Both the position numbers and the translations under genes were made by a program. Of a DNA stretch of 64,000 nucleotides, positions 53,277 to 63,522 are shown piece by piece. Origin of the DNA: Paralithodes platypus (Eukaryota > Arthropoda > Malacostraca > Decapoda > Lithodidae); contig CM064509.1 in the NCBI GenBank assembly GCA_032716605.1, positions 37,020,259-37,084,258 on the forward strand, in the 5' to 3' direction. How positions within the stretch are numbered: the first letter of the stretch is position 1; every line of letters starts with the position of its first letter. The notes under the pieces were generated by a model that worked only from the letters and a program-made list of their open reading frames with translations, searched no databases and was not told the origin of the DNA.

Positions 53277-55628
53277 CCCTTTGAGTACCAGCGACGTGTG
53301 TTATATTGCATTCTAGCTGTATTTAGACGATATTATTCAGCCTAGGAAGGACCTCTAGCACTAATAACACTTCAAACTATCTGGACCAACCCTTTTAGGT
53401 TCCACAGATCCTTCCTAAACTGCATACTATCGTCAACATGTAGCTATAATACCATATAACACACTTCGCTGCTACTGTCGTCAACATGTAGCTAGGATAC
53501 CATATAACACACTTCGCTGCTACTATCGTCAACATGTAGCTAGGATACCATATAACACACTTCGCTGCTACTATCGTCAACATGTAGCTATAATACCATA
53601 TAACACACTTCGCTGCTACTATCGTCAACATGTAGCTATAATACCATATAACACACTTCGCTGCTACTATCGTCAACATGTAGCTATAATACCATATAAC
53701 ACACTTCGCTGCTACTATCGTCAACATGTAGCTATAATACCATATAACACACTTCGCTGCTACTATCGTCAACATGTAGCTATAATACCATATAACACAC
53801 TTCGCTGCTACTATCGTCAACATGTAGCTATGATACCATATAACACACTTCGCTGCTACTATCGTCAACATGTAGCTAGGATACCATATAACACACTTCG
53901 CTGCTACTATCGTCAACATGTAGCTAGGATACCATATAACACACTTCGCTGCTACTATCGTCAACATGTAGCTATAATACCATATAACACACTTCGCTGC
54001 TACTATCGTCAACATGTAGCTATAATACCATATAACACACTTCGCTGCTACTATCGTCAACATGTAGCTATAATACCATATAACACACTTCGCTGCTACT
54101 ATCGTCAACATGTAGCTATAATACCATATAACACACTTCGCTGCTACTATCGTCAACATGTAGCTATAATACCATATAACACACTTCGCTGCTACTATCG
54201 TCAACATGTAGCTATAATACCATATAACACACTTCGCTGCTACTATCGTCAACATGTAGCTATAATACCATATAACACACTTCGCTGCTACTATCGTCAA
54301 CATGTAGCTATAATACCATATAACACACTTCGCTGCTACTATCGTCAACATGTAGCTATAATACCATATAACACACTTCGCTGCTACTATCGTCAACATG
54401 TAGCTATAATACCATATAACACACTTCGCTGCTACTATCGTCAACATGTAGCTATAATACCATATAACACACTTCGCTGCTACTATCGTCAACATGTAGC
54501 TATAATACCATATAACACACTTCGCTGCTACTATCGTCAACATGTAGCTATAATACCATATAACACACTTCGCTGCTACTATCGTCAACATGTAGCTATA
54601 ATACCATATAACACACTTCGCTGCTACTATCGTCAACATGTAGCTATAATATATAACACACTTCGCTGCTACTATCGTCAACATGTAGCTATATACCATA
54701 TAACACACTTCGCTGCTACTATCGTCAACATGTAGCTATAATACCATATAACACACTTCGCTGCTACTATCGTCAACATGTAGCTATAATACCATATAAC
54801 ACACTTCGCTGCTACTATCGTCAACATGTAGCTATAATACCATATAACACACTTCGCTGCTACTATCGTCAACATGTAGCTATAATACCATATAACACAC
54901 TTCGCTGCTACTATCGTCAACATGTAGCTATAATACCATATAACACACTTCGCTGCTACTATCGTCAACATGTAGCTATAATACCATATAACACACTTCG
55001 CTGCTACTATCGTCAACATGTAGCTATAATACCATATAACACCTTTCGCTGCTACTATCGTCAACATGTAGCTATAATACCATATAACACACTTCGCTGC
55101 TACTATCGTCAACATGTAGCTATAATACCATATAACACTTCGCTGCAACTATCGTCAAAATGTAGCAATAATACCATATAACACACTTCGCTGCTACTAT
55201 CGTCAATGTAGCTATAATACCATATAACACACTTCGCTGCTACTAGAGTTAACATGTAGCTATGATACCATATAACACACTTCGCTGCTACTATCGTCAA
55301 CATGTAGCTAGGATACCATATAACACACTTCGCTGCTACTATCGTCAACATGTAGCTATAATACCATATAACACACTTCGCTGCTACTATCGTCAACATG
55401 TAGCTATAATACCATATAACACACTTCGCTGCTACTATCGTCAACATGTAGCTATAATACCATATAACACACTTCGCTGCTACTATCGTCAACATGTAGC
55501 TACCATATAACACACTTCGCTGCTACTATCGTCAACATGTAGCTATAATATAACACACTTCGCTGCTACTATCGTCAACATGTAGCTAGGATACCATATA
55601 ACACACTTCGCTGGTACTCAAAGGGTTA
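53273..55628. mobile_element. Family A MITE expanded to 2.4 kb
   Basis: A complete element from TTAACCCTTTGAGTACCAG, with intact left arm (TTAGACGATATTATTCAGCC) and right-arm start (ACAGATCCTTCCTAAACTGC), to CGCTGGTACTCAAAGGGTTA, then A. The 48-bp array lies wholly between the right-arm start and the right end. Confidence 0.92.
53407..55612. repeat. 48-bp tandem array inside a family A MITE (~45 units)
   Basis: Units contain CTATCGTCAACATGTAGCTA and TACCATATAACACACTTCGC. Both halves match the single-copy right arm at 41890-41950 (AGCTAGAATAAAATATAACA, ACGTCGCTGGTAC). Most units are identical, with variant units at the ends. All frames on both strands stay open. Confidence 0.98.
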
Positions 55629-56006
55629 AGGGGGGTCACCTTCATTTTGTCTCTCCTCTTTCTCTGGCTTGTATCCATTTGGCCCCAATCAGCCTACTAT
55701 TTTAAGACGTTTATCTCCATCCAGGTGTCGATTTCTTCCTGGCGAGCGATAGAGAGCCAGCATTGTATGGAGAAATCTAGCTTTGCCGGAGACATTATTC
55801 TATCGACAAAAATTTAAAATTTGCCTGCTGCTGGCTCGCAACCGCTCGCCTGGAAAAAAAACCGACACTTGGATGGGGTAAACGTCTTAAAACAGTATAG
55901 GCTGAATGGGGCCGAATGCATACAATCCAGAGAGAGAGGGAGAGAAAAAAAGAGATGGGCCCCCATAACGTTGATAATTTTGGGGCCCAGATGCAAGGCA
56001 GGTTAA
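55625..56006. mobile_element. Family D element
   Basis: TTAAGGGGGGTCACCTTC, TGGCGAGCGATAGAGAGCC and the complementary second half CTGAATGGGGCCGAATGC. The right end is degraded before the TTAA at 56003. Confidence 0.82.
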
Positions 56007-56328
56007 GGGGAGGTTTTTAGTTTGTTTCCTAAACTTCCATCAAGCTTGAAATTACACCCCCTTGAGTCCCTTTCAAGATAAATTTGTACATTTTTTGGTA
56101 GAAAAATGTCCCGGCCGAAGGACCGTTCCTCTTAAATTACAGGCTCGCTATCACTCGCCAGGATAAAATCGACACCTGAATGGCACGAAAGGTCTTAATA
56201 TGGGGTGAAAGTTCTTAAAGTCTCTAAACTAATGGGGCGAACGTTTTATAATATCAAAAGCAATGGGGCTAAACATGAGGGAGAAAGGGGTCAAGAAAAA
56301 AATCCCTCAAGTGGAGATCTCCCCTTAA
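56003..56328 (-). mobile_element. Family B element, inverted
   Basis: TTAAGGGGAGGTTTTTAG to GGAGATCTCCCCTTAA. The hairpin is interrupted (CCGGCCGAAGGACCG). Confidence 0.9.
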
Positions 56329-56548
56329 CCCCTTCTGTGCCGACGACGTATTTCGAATTATACTCTACCTATATTTAGAAGATTTTGAGGAGCCTATGAA
56401 GGGTCTGTGGTAGTAAAAATAGTTATATGAGATAGTTCGACGCCTGTTAGTTGCTGGAGGCCCTTTGTAAATTGAATAATATCGTCTAATATATACTGTA
56501 GTAGCCAAAATAAAGTTAAAGAGACGTCCTCGGTACAGAAGGGGTTAA
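56325..56548. mobile_element. Family A MITE
   Basis: TTAACCCCTTCTGTGCCG to CTCGGTACAGAAGGGGTTAA. It shares TTAA with the family B copy to its left. Confidence 0.88.
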
Positions 56549-56593
56549 AACAATGAAGCCAATAAGAATTTAACTAACACATTAGAAAGAGAT

Positions 56594-56596
56594 ACA

Positions 56597-56658
<62 letters not shown>

Positions 56659-56690
56659 TATTATACATTATACAGTATATATATATTTCC
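56594..56690. repeat. (TA)n microsatellite
   Basis: About 30 TA units with short interruptions after 56650. Confidence 0.97.
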
Positions 56691-56856
56691 ATTACACATC
56701 ATCATACAATGATAGCCTATTATTGATTTAAGGTTATATGTGAGACTAAGGTGAGAATTTAGGTACCAGTAACAAATTGCAAAGAGTTATTTATATCAAT
56801 ATTAAACATGATCATACAATTATAGCCTATTATTACTTTAACTTATTAAGTAACAT

Positions 56857-57000
56857 CCAGTTCTTAACATTAATCATCAATTACAAACCCCAATGCACTT
56901 GAATAAACTAATAAACGCATATGGTCCTCCCGGGATTCGAACTTGGGACACCACACCCAGAACATAAGCACCTAAACCATAACACCACCAACACAGTTAA
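56857..57000 (-). mobile_element. SINE-like S1, inverted
   Basis: On the minus strand GGTGGTGTTATGGTTTAGG and AAGTTCGAATCCCGGGAGG, the best preserved B box of the S1 set, with the tail AAGAACTGGATGTTACTT. Confidence 0.78.
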
Positions 57001-57021
57001 AGGTTGAATACACGATCACGA

Positions 57022-57234
57022 TTAACCTATTCAGTACCAGGGACGTACTTTTCATCATATTCTGGCAAGTATTAGACGATTATATTCAGCTTAGGAAGGA
57101 CGTCTAGCAATAATAAGGCTTCAAACTATCTCAACCAATCCATTTAATTACCTCAGATCCTTCCTAAGCTGCACAAAATCGTCTAAATATAGCTAGAATA
57201 TAAGCAAAATACGGTCCGGTATAGAAGGGGTTAA
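57022..57234. mobile_element. Family A MITE
   Basis: TTAACCTATTCAGTACCAG to GGTATAGAAGGGGTTAA. Both arms are clear. Confidence 0.9.
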
Positions 57235-58990
57235 TATCCATTTTCGAATTTTGGATATCAATCTAATCATGTACTCAGACCCAACTGCATTATGGAAAGC
57301 GTAGTGTTTTAGTTAGCGAGTGGAAAAGAAAAAACACATATTGGGGCCAAGATCACTAAGGCGATCGGCCTGGCCAGAATGGCTCAGAATCCGTCAGTTT
57401 TAGGGCCTTCTTCACGCTCACATACGGAAAATCTACCCCAGTCCCTCCTGTCATATAACCTCCTTGCTCCGTGTGTGCGTTTGTTCGTACGTGTTTGCCT
57501 CCTACCACCAGACGAGACAACCTCCCCCTTCTCTCTCTGTCTTTCTATCTCTCCTTCTCTCTCTCTCTGTCTTTCTCAAACACACATACGCACACACACA
57601 CCCTCTCAAACCAACCCTATGAAATAAAGTGTTGCCAGAATGCTCAGCCTCTCAAACCCTTTCGATCAATCCAGAAACCACCAGTCTATGCCTACTAATA
57701 TTACTCTTAATGAATGCACTAAGCCTACAAGCTTCTATGTATTTTGCAGAATATATATACTGAGATACCAAGGCTTAAAATGCCTATGTAAGGGTAAAAT
57801 ACGGCATATTTGAGATGCTGGTCTGGGCTGTATGCAATATCTGTTCTTGTATAAAATTAATAGCTATTGTCTCACCCTGCAAGTTGAACACAATTATCTG
57901 CCTACCTCCTGTAGGCTGTGTAGGAAAACCAAGGCTGAGAAAGGCCGAATATTGCCGTACGAAGGTTAATAAATCCCGAGATGCCAGCCACAACACTCTC
58001 ATTCACCGTTCCAATACTACTATCTCCTTGCCTTTCTCAGATTTACCCAGGGAAGCTGAACGATATATGTCGATAAACCGCCGTCGAAACATTAATGAAC
58101 GCTTCGTTAACAACCGAGACGATCACGAGTGAATAGTTCGAACTTTTGGTCGAAGGTTGCTTTCCTGGCAGGGATAAAACCCTTGATGAAACAATACCAT
58201 AAATTCCAGGGTTGTTTGCGCAATTTTCACCCACTTAGAGGCATCTTTCAGAGCTCTCTTGGTAACCAAAAGATGCAGATTTTTTTTCTCTATCCAACGG
58301 TATATAAAAAGTTAAACATTGTGCCAGTTTTGTGTTCTTTTTATCTATGAACGATGTCTAATGGGAATTTGCGTGGACGAGAGTTCTGGGAAAATCGATG
58401 CACTATGAAACGGAAAATTTCCGAATGAGATAGGAACATGGTTTGTTCCAAGTGCACATGCTTCGTTCAAAACACCTGAGTGAAGCAAAATTCAGAATTC
58501 TAAAACTAAAATTCAGATTACTAAAAATCAAGTGCTCATTTCTAGTTCTTCTAAACACAATTATACTTCGATTAATTTGATTACTGGGATTGCTGTGTGA
58601 TAATTGGGGATATAGTAAATTGGCCAACCTATTATGTTTTCGAAATAATCACTCCTTGAGGTCACTTAATGGCTATTCTGTGAAATATAAAGGATTGTTT
58701 GTTTCATTACATTTCTGTGAATTTTACGAAATATATGTGCCCTGGGCCGCATATATAGTATTTATAGGAAGTAAAATACACATATATACTTATATATGAC
58801 ATTTAAACATGGCATGGACGAATATATTTAACTTATGTTGCATATTTGTATATCCCCACTATTTGCTCGAATTAGGGCATTTCCAGGGATATTTGAACAT
58901 ATTTGATTGTAAATATGGTGAATATATAATATAGTTGAATTTATCCATGCCTAATCCATACGGAAATCGATGTATTTAAGTTTGTATATT
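57235..58990. other. Apparently single-copy stretch, no gene assigned
   Basis: No repeat family is recognised apart from a pyrimidine-rich patch at 57520-57610. A plus-strand frame of 105 residues (57815-58132, Ile/Ser/Arg-rich, ending NNRDDHE) and an antisense one (57784-58002) lie over non-repetitive sequence. I cannot say whether either is coding. 58140-58990 is AT-rich with nothing recognised. Confidence 0.4.
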
Positions 58991-59053
58991 AGATCATTTT
59001 AACTGTGGACGGGAAGGGAGAGGGTTCAACACCGATCTGGCAACAGGGATTCA

Positions 59054-59224
59054 ATGGCGACCAAAGTGCCCGTATCTGTGCTGGAAATTCTCAACAAACA
59101 TCAAGTTTTGGGCGTGATAGTGGCCTTCCGCGGCATCTGCACCGTCACCAAGTCATCGCTACGGAATCATAGGACGTGTGGAGCCCCTTAGGAGGACGTG
59201 GAAGGATCTATTTCGCATACTACG
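59054..59224 (+). CDS. Candidate first coding exon or upstream ORF
   Basis: A GC-richer island (about 59000-59225) in AT-rich DNA has an ATG at 59054 and a 45-residue frame (MATKVPVSVLEILNKHQ.., with a hydrophobic VLGVIVAF stretch) to TAG at 59189-59191. Further on, ACG then GTAAGA at 59225 is a good splice donor. The composition looks like a 5' exon, but the frame stops before the donor, so this could be an upstream ORF in a 5' leader, a very small protein, or a decayed exon. No homologue is recognised. The CR1-like LINE lies downstream and would sit in the first intron. Confidence 0.35.
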
Positions 59225-59807
59225 GTAAGATATTCATCGTCTCTTCCCATTCTCATTTTTGCTAATGGCGAGGTGTAAGGCCCGAGGTGTGAATAATTCT
59301 CTGTATTTTATGTATTTAATTATCTATTTATGCTGTTGTCCTCTTTTGCCGCATCGTATCTTTTGCCTGGGCTGGTTGAAAATTCGTTGTATGTGTTTTA
59401 CGAATGATATTTTGTGTTGCATAATTATATATGTGTTGGTCTGAAATGAGATGGTTTGGGGGAGGGAGAGAGAGGGGGGGATTGGAGGAAAGGGGAGGGA
59501 GAGAGAACGGGGGAGGGAGCTACCACCCTCCCCCAACTTCCTTACAGCGAGCAAGGGAGAAAGTATAAAAGTGGGAGGGTTTGACAAGTTGGAGCCAATC
59601 CGCCCTGGTTTTCCTCCCTAAAACGCCTGGCTTAAGGCATGGATTTCTCTGGCTATATCAGACCGTCAATTTAATTTTGATTTTTGTTTGTATTTTGTAT
59701 TTTTTGTTATTGGAATCGACAACTAGACTTAATGTACTGTAGGCCTATGCTAATTTGTACTTTATTAGGATTTTAGGAGACGTAGTAAATATAGCCTACA
59801 ACTTTAC
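59225..59807. other. Unassigned; purine-rich patch
   Basis: A GGGAGGGAGAGAGAGGG-type patch lies at 59455-59520. Otherwise no repeat or gene is seen. It would be intronic if the donor at 59225 is used. Confidence 0.4.
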
Positions 59808-59930
59808 TTAACCCTTACAGTACCGGCGACGTTTTTTTTTTTTTTTTTTTTTTCCATCTATATTTAGACGATTTTATGAACTTAGGAAGGATATATGGTA
59901 GCTAATATAATGAATTGAGATAGGCTAGCA
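59808..59930. mobile_element. Family A MITE, left half with poly-T
   Basis: TTAACCCTTACAGTACCGG, then ~23 T (59830-59852), TTAGACGATTTTATGAAC and CTTAGGAAGGATATATGG. The right half is missing. Confidence 0.8.
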
Positions 59931-60405
59931 TGTAGACCTATGTAACTGAAAAAGGGCCAGAGCAAATGGGCTGTAAGGCATTGAATCCCGGTGGATCACA
60001 TAATATACTTTCATTAATTTCATTGGAGGTGTTTGGTGTTGTGGTGAAATTAATAGCCTATAGATTAGCTCGACATACAGTATTACTAGCTGGATTAGCA
60101 AACTATTACCCAATCTACCACTATACCGTACGTACTCTATTTTTGTCCAGCTGATCGTAAATTGAATCTCTTAGTAGCTGATTTCTCGATACTTAATGGA
60201 AATATATGAAACTACTATGGCTGTGGGTCGTATTAATGCCAAGTTTTCAGAATAACCATCATCTTTCACTACAAAATCTACCGAGTAACAATGATAGAAA
60301 CATGACAGTACCTGCCTGACCTTTGCTGAGTGAGGACCTGTCCCTAGTGACTCCCAGTGAATATCTTTGCCCATAGTGTGGTGATAGTATTAACGCTTTC
60401 ATAAA
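59931..60405. other. Flank and probable 5' UTR of the CR1-like LINE
   Basis: I cannot place the LINE 5' end. Sequence from about 60230 onward is a candidate 5' UTR because it is GC-richer and runs into ORF1. No target-site duplication can be tested, since the 3' end lies outside the window. Confidence 0.35.
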
Positions 60406-61353
60406 ATGGCTGGTGTTGACGAGATTGCTACCTCCTCTCATATTCTCCAGCTTTGTCTTGCTTTGCAAGAAAGGATGGAGAATGTGGAGAGAGAGGTGCA
60501 GTCTCTCAAAGACGAGAATTTGGCCTTAAAGCTGACTTTGGCTGAGAAGAAAAGTGAGGATAGTGCAACTGCTGTTAGGGATCGTGATGCTCCCTGGACA
60601 GTTGTTCCAACAAGTGCAACAACCTGCAAATTTCTACGGCGGCCAGTTGCCCTCAGCAACAAGTTCATCACCTTGGATGACGAATGTGATGGTGAGGCTG
60701 CGAGTGCTTCCTTCGGCGAGGAAACCAGGAGAAAGGTAAGTGAGTTGCCTCCAACAGGTGTGACTGCTGCCCCCCCAGGAGTACCTTCAACTGCTGCCCC
60801 AGGAGTTCCTGCCGCTGCCGCAGCTGCTACCAAGTCATCGACAAGGAGAGGCAAGTCCTTCTCAATTGTTGGGGACTCCATGGTCAGACACTTAGCTAGG
60901 TCCACCTGTACTGATATTAGGAAGCTTGTCTGTCTGCCTGGTGCCGGGGTTGGGAAGGTGTTAGAGGACATTGATTACATCATGAAAGATATTGGAGATA
61001 GCCCCATTATCTGTCTCAGTACAGGGAGCAATGATGTTGGTAAAGGTAGGACGGAAGTACTGCTTCGGCAGTACAGGGAGGTGTTAGATAAAGTTAGGAG
61101 GAAGGGAGGCATACCTGTAGTACACAGTATCTTGCCACGGAGAGGGGTCAGCAAGGAATGGTCATCTAGGGCAATTGGTATCAATTGTCGGCTGGAAAAA
61201 TACTGTAATGCAAATGCAATACCATTCCTTGATAACTGGACCCGTTTCTATGGTAAAAATCAGTTGTACGCACAGGACGGGGTTCATCTTTCTCGGCTAG
61301 GGGTGGCAAATTCAGCTAGGTCAATAGATAGGATTGTCGCGGGGTTTCGCTGA
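60406..61353 (+). CDS. CR1-like LINE ORF1 (coiled coil plus SGNH/GDSL esterase-like domain)
   Basis: Intact 315-residue frame. The ATG has A at -3 and G at +4. Residues 15-50 form a charged coiled-coil-like segment (LQERMENVEREVQSLKDEN), as expected for an RNA-binding, trimerising ORF1 protein. After an Ala/Pro/Ser linker (120-145), residues 150-315 look like an SGNH hydrolase: GDS at 156-158 (nucleophile Ser158), TGSND at 206-210 (Gly/Asn block), DGVH at 291-294 (Asp/His block). Esterase-type ORF1 proteins are known from CR1-group LINEs. Their substrate is not settled; membrane or lipid association has been proposed. ORF2 begins 15 bases after the stop, in another frame. Confidence 0.85.
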   Translation: MAGVDEIATSSHILQLCLALQERMENVEREVQSLKDENLALKLTLAEKKSEDSATAVRDRDAPWTVVPTSATTCKFLRRPVALSNKFITLDDECDGEAASASFGEETRRKVSELPPTGVTAAPPGVPSTAAPGVPAAAAAATKSSTRRGKSFSIVGDSMVRHLARSTCTDIRKLVCLPGAGVGKVLEDIDYIMKDIGDSPIICLSTGSNDVGKGRTEVLLRQYREVLDKVRRKGGIPVVHSILPRRGVSKEWSSRAIGINCRLEKYCNANAIPFLDNWTRFYGKNQLYAQDGVHLSRLGVANSARSIDRIVAGFR

Positions 61354-61368
61354 AAATAAAGCCTGAAA

Positions 61369-63522
61369 ATGAGTAAGAATAATTGTCTAGATAGGGTAAA
61401 TTGCCGTACTGGTACATCAGATAGGAATAGAAAATATCAGTCACAGGATTTTAATTGTACTGCTAGTAGAAATATTAAAGGTGTAACAGAAGATGGGAAT
61501 TCAGTTAGAAATAAAGGTAAATCCGATACCAGTAAAATAAATTCATTGCGATTATATTATACAAACTGTAGGAGTTTATGTAACAAAATGGATGAACTTA
61601 GAGCACTTGTTAGCAACGAAAATATAGACATTATAGCACTGACTGAAACATGGATTAATACAGAATCAAGACATTTTTTAGCAGAATTCCATATACCAGG
61701 ATATAGTTTGTTTAAACGCGACCGAACAAGTAGGAGGGGCGGCGGAATAGCAGTGTTTGTCAGGAGTTCTTTAAAAAGCTGTATTAAATCAGGTATTAGA
61801 CTAAATACTGATAACGAAAGTGTTTGGGTTGAGGTTAGCGAAGGTAGTGAGACCATAATTATTGGAGTTATTTATAGACCACCAAATATGAGTAGAAACG
61901 AAGGTACAGCTTTATGGCAGGAAGTGAAAATAGCATCAAGGTTTAGCAATGTGTGTATTATAGGGGATTTCAATTTTCCGAATATTGATTGGCAGCATCA
62001 AATCGGCGACTCAGATTCAACAGAGTTTATTGAGGCGGTACAGGATAGTTTTTTATTTCAATTCATAGACTCGCCTACTAGAGGTAATAATATCCTCGAT
62101 TTAGTTCTCAGTAATAATGAACAAATGATAAATAATGTAGAGATAGGAGACCAACTAGGAAATAGTGATCATAAATCAATTTATTTTAACATACAATGGA
62201 CAGGAAAGGCTAAAGAGAATACGACACTTATCCCAGATTTCAGAAAAGCCAATTATGGTGGATTAAGACGAGCCTTAAGAGTCGATCCTATGGTTAAACT
62301 ATTAAGTGGACCCAGGTGCGCTAATGAACATACTCTCTCTCAGATACCTGTCTTAACTCAGGATAATTTGACAGCTACATATAATAATTTTATTTCTTCA
62401 CTCCACAATGCGCAAAATAAATATATCCCCAAAAGAAAATTTAGATCAACACAGAACCAACCCAAATGGATGAATAATAGACTATTAGACCTTCTAGGAA
62501 AAAAGAGAGGAATATATCGAAAAATAAAGAAAGGCGAAATTCACCTACTTGCTTACTATCAGAATCTATCAAGAGAGGTTAAAAAATGTATAAGGACAGA
62601 CAAAAGAAATTATGAAATCAGGATAGCCAATGACTCAAAAAATAACCCTAAGGCTTTTTACCAGCTATATAAATCTAAAGTTAGAGATAAAATAGGCCCC
62701 CTTAAAACTTCGATAGGAGAAATGACAGAAAGTGATTTAGAAATGTGCAGTACATTAAATAGTCAGTTTCTATCCGTTTTCACTAATGAAAATTTGGCAC
62801 AGATTCCAGAAGTCCGTAAGGTGTATAGAGATAGTATAGAAAATAGGTTAAGTACGGTTACTATAAGTAGAAATGATGTGCTTAAGGAAATTGACAGACT
62901 GAAACCTCAGAAATCGCCTGGTCCCGATGAGGTATATGCCAGAGTATTAAAAGAATGCAGAGATGAGTTAAGTTACCCATTAACATTTCTTTTTAACAAT
63001 TCATTAGAAACAGGTATAGTTCCAGAAGCTTGGAAGCTTGCAAATGTAGTTCCGATTTTCAAAAAAGGTGATAAATCAATAGCATCCAATTACCGTCCCA
63101 TTAGTCTCACTTCAATCATAGGAAAGCTACTAGAGTCAATTATTGCTAGGAAAATGAGAAACCACTTAGAAACATTTAACTTAATCAATTCTTCTCAGCA
63201 TGGATTCACACAGGGACGTTCTTGCCTTACTAATTTGCTTAGTTTTTTCTCAGAGGTATATGAAGCAGTAGATAATGACAAGGCATACGATATTATATAT
63301 TTAGATTTCAGTAAAGCTTTCGACAGAGTCCCTCATGAGAGATTGATGAGAAAGGTTGAGGCACATGGAATAGGTGGGGCGTTGTTGGGATGGATTAGGT
63401 CATGGCTAATTGGTAGGAAACAGAGAGTCAGCATAAATGGTACCAAGTCAGAGTGGGGAGCAGTCAAAAGTGGTGTCCCCCAGGGATCGGTATTAGGTCC
63501 CCTGTTGTTTCTTATAACATAA
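61369..63522 (+). CDS. CR1-like LINE ORF2, endonuclease and reverse transcriptase, frameshifted
   Basis: 717 residues to a premature stop. APE endonuclease: LRLYYTNCRSL from residue 60, LTETWI with Glu93, IGDFNFPNIDW with Asp200 and Asn202, NSDHKS with Asp267 and His268. RT: KSPGPDEV near 512-519, VVPIFKKGDKSIASNYRPIS near 562-581, YLDFSKAFDRVPH with Asp646, GVPQGSVLGP at 702-711. At about 63519 one base is missing (TTTCTTATAACATAAATGAC where a YINDL reading needs one more), so the frame ends just before the catalytic ADD block, which is present downstream in the shifted frame. Everything upstream is intact, pointing to a young insertion. A sequencing error at this base is possible. Confidence 0.88.
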   Translation: MSKNNCLDRVNCRTGTSDRNRKYQSQDFNCTASRNIKGVTEDGNSVRNKGKSDTSKINSLRLYYTNCRSLCNKMDELRALVSNENIDIIALTETWINTESRHFLAEFHIPGYSLFKRDRTSRRGGGIAVFVRSSLKSCIKSGIRLNTDNESVWVEVSEGSETIIIGVIYRPPNMSRNEGTALWQEVKIASRFSNVCIIGDFNFPNIDWQHQIGDSDSTEFIEAVQDSFLFQFIDSPTRGNNILDLVLSNNEQMINNVEIGDQLGNSDHKSIYFNIQWTGKAKENTTLIPDFRKANYGGLRRALRVDPMVKLLSGPRCANEHTLSQIPVLTQDNLTATYNNFISSLHNAQNKYIPKRKFRSTQNQPKWMNNRLLDLLGKKRGIYRKIKKGEIHLLAYYQNLSREVKKCIRTDKRNYEIRIANDSKNNPKAFYQLYKSKVRDKIGPLKTSIGEMTESDLEMCSTLNSQFLSVFTNENLAQIPEVRKVYRDSIENRLSTVTISRNDVLKEIDRLKPQKSPGPDEVYARVLKECRDELSYPLTFLFNNSLETGIVPEAWKLANVVPIFKKGDKSIASNYRPISLTSIIGKLLESIIARKMRNHLETFNLINSSQHGFTQGRSCLTNLLSFFSEVYEAVDNDKAYDIIYLDFSKAFDRVPHERLMRKVEAHGIGGALLGWIRSWLIGRKQRVSINGTKSEWGAVKSGVPQGSVLGPLLFLIT

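Noticed and set aside
53395..55513. Long open frames (up to 437 residues) on both strands
   Set aside because: A 48-bp array without stop codons is open in several frames at once. There is no start context, domain or codon bias.
57815..58132. 105-residue plus-strand frame as a gene
   Set aside because: Non-repetitive, but without recognisable domain, good start context or splice signals. An antisense frame is equally open. Left as unassigned.
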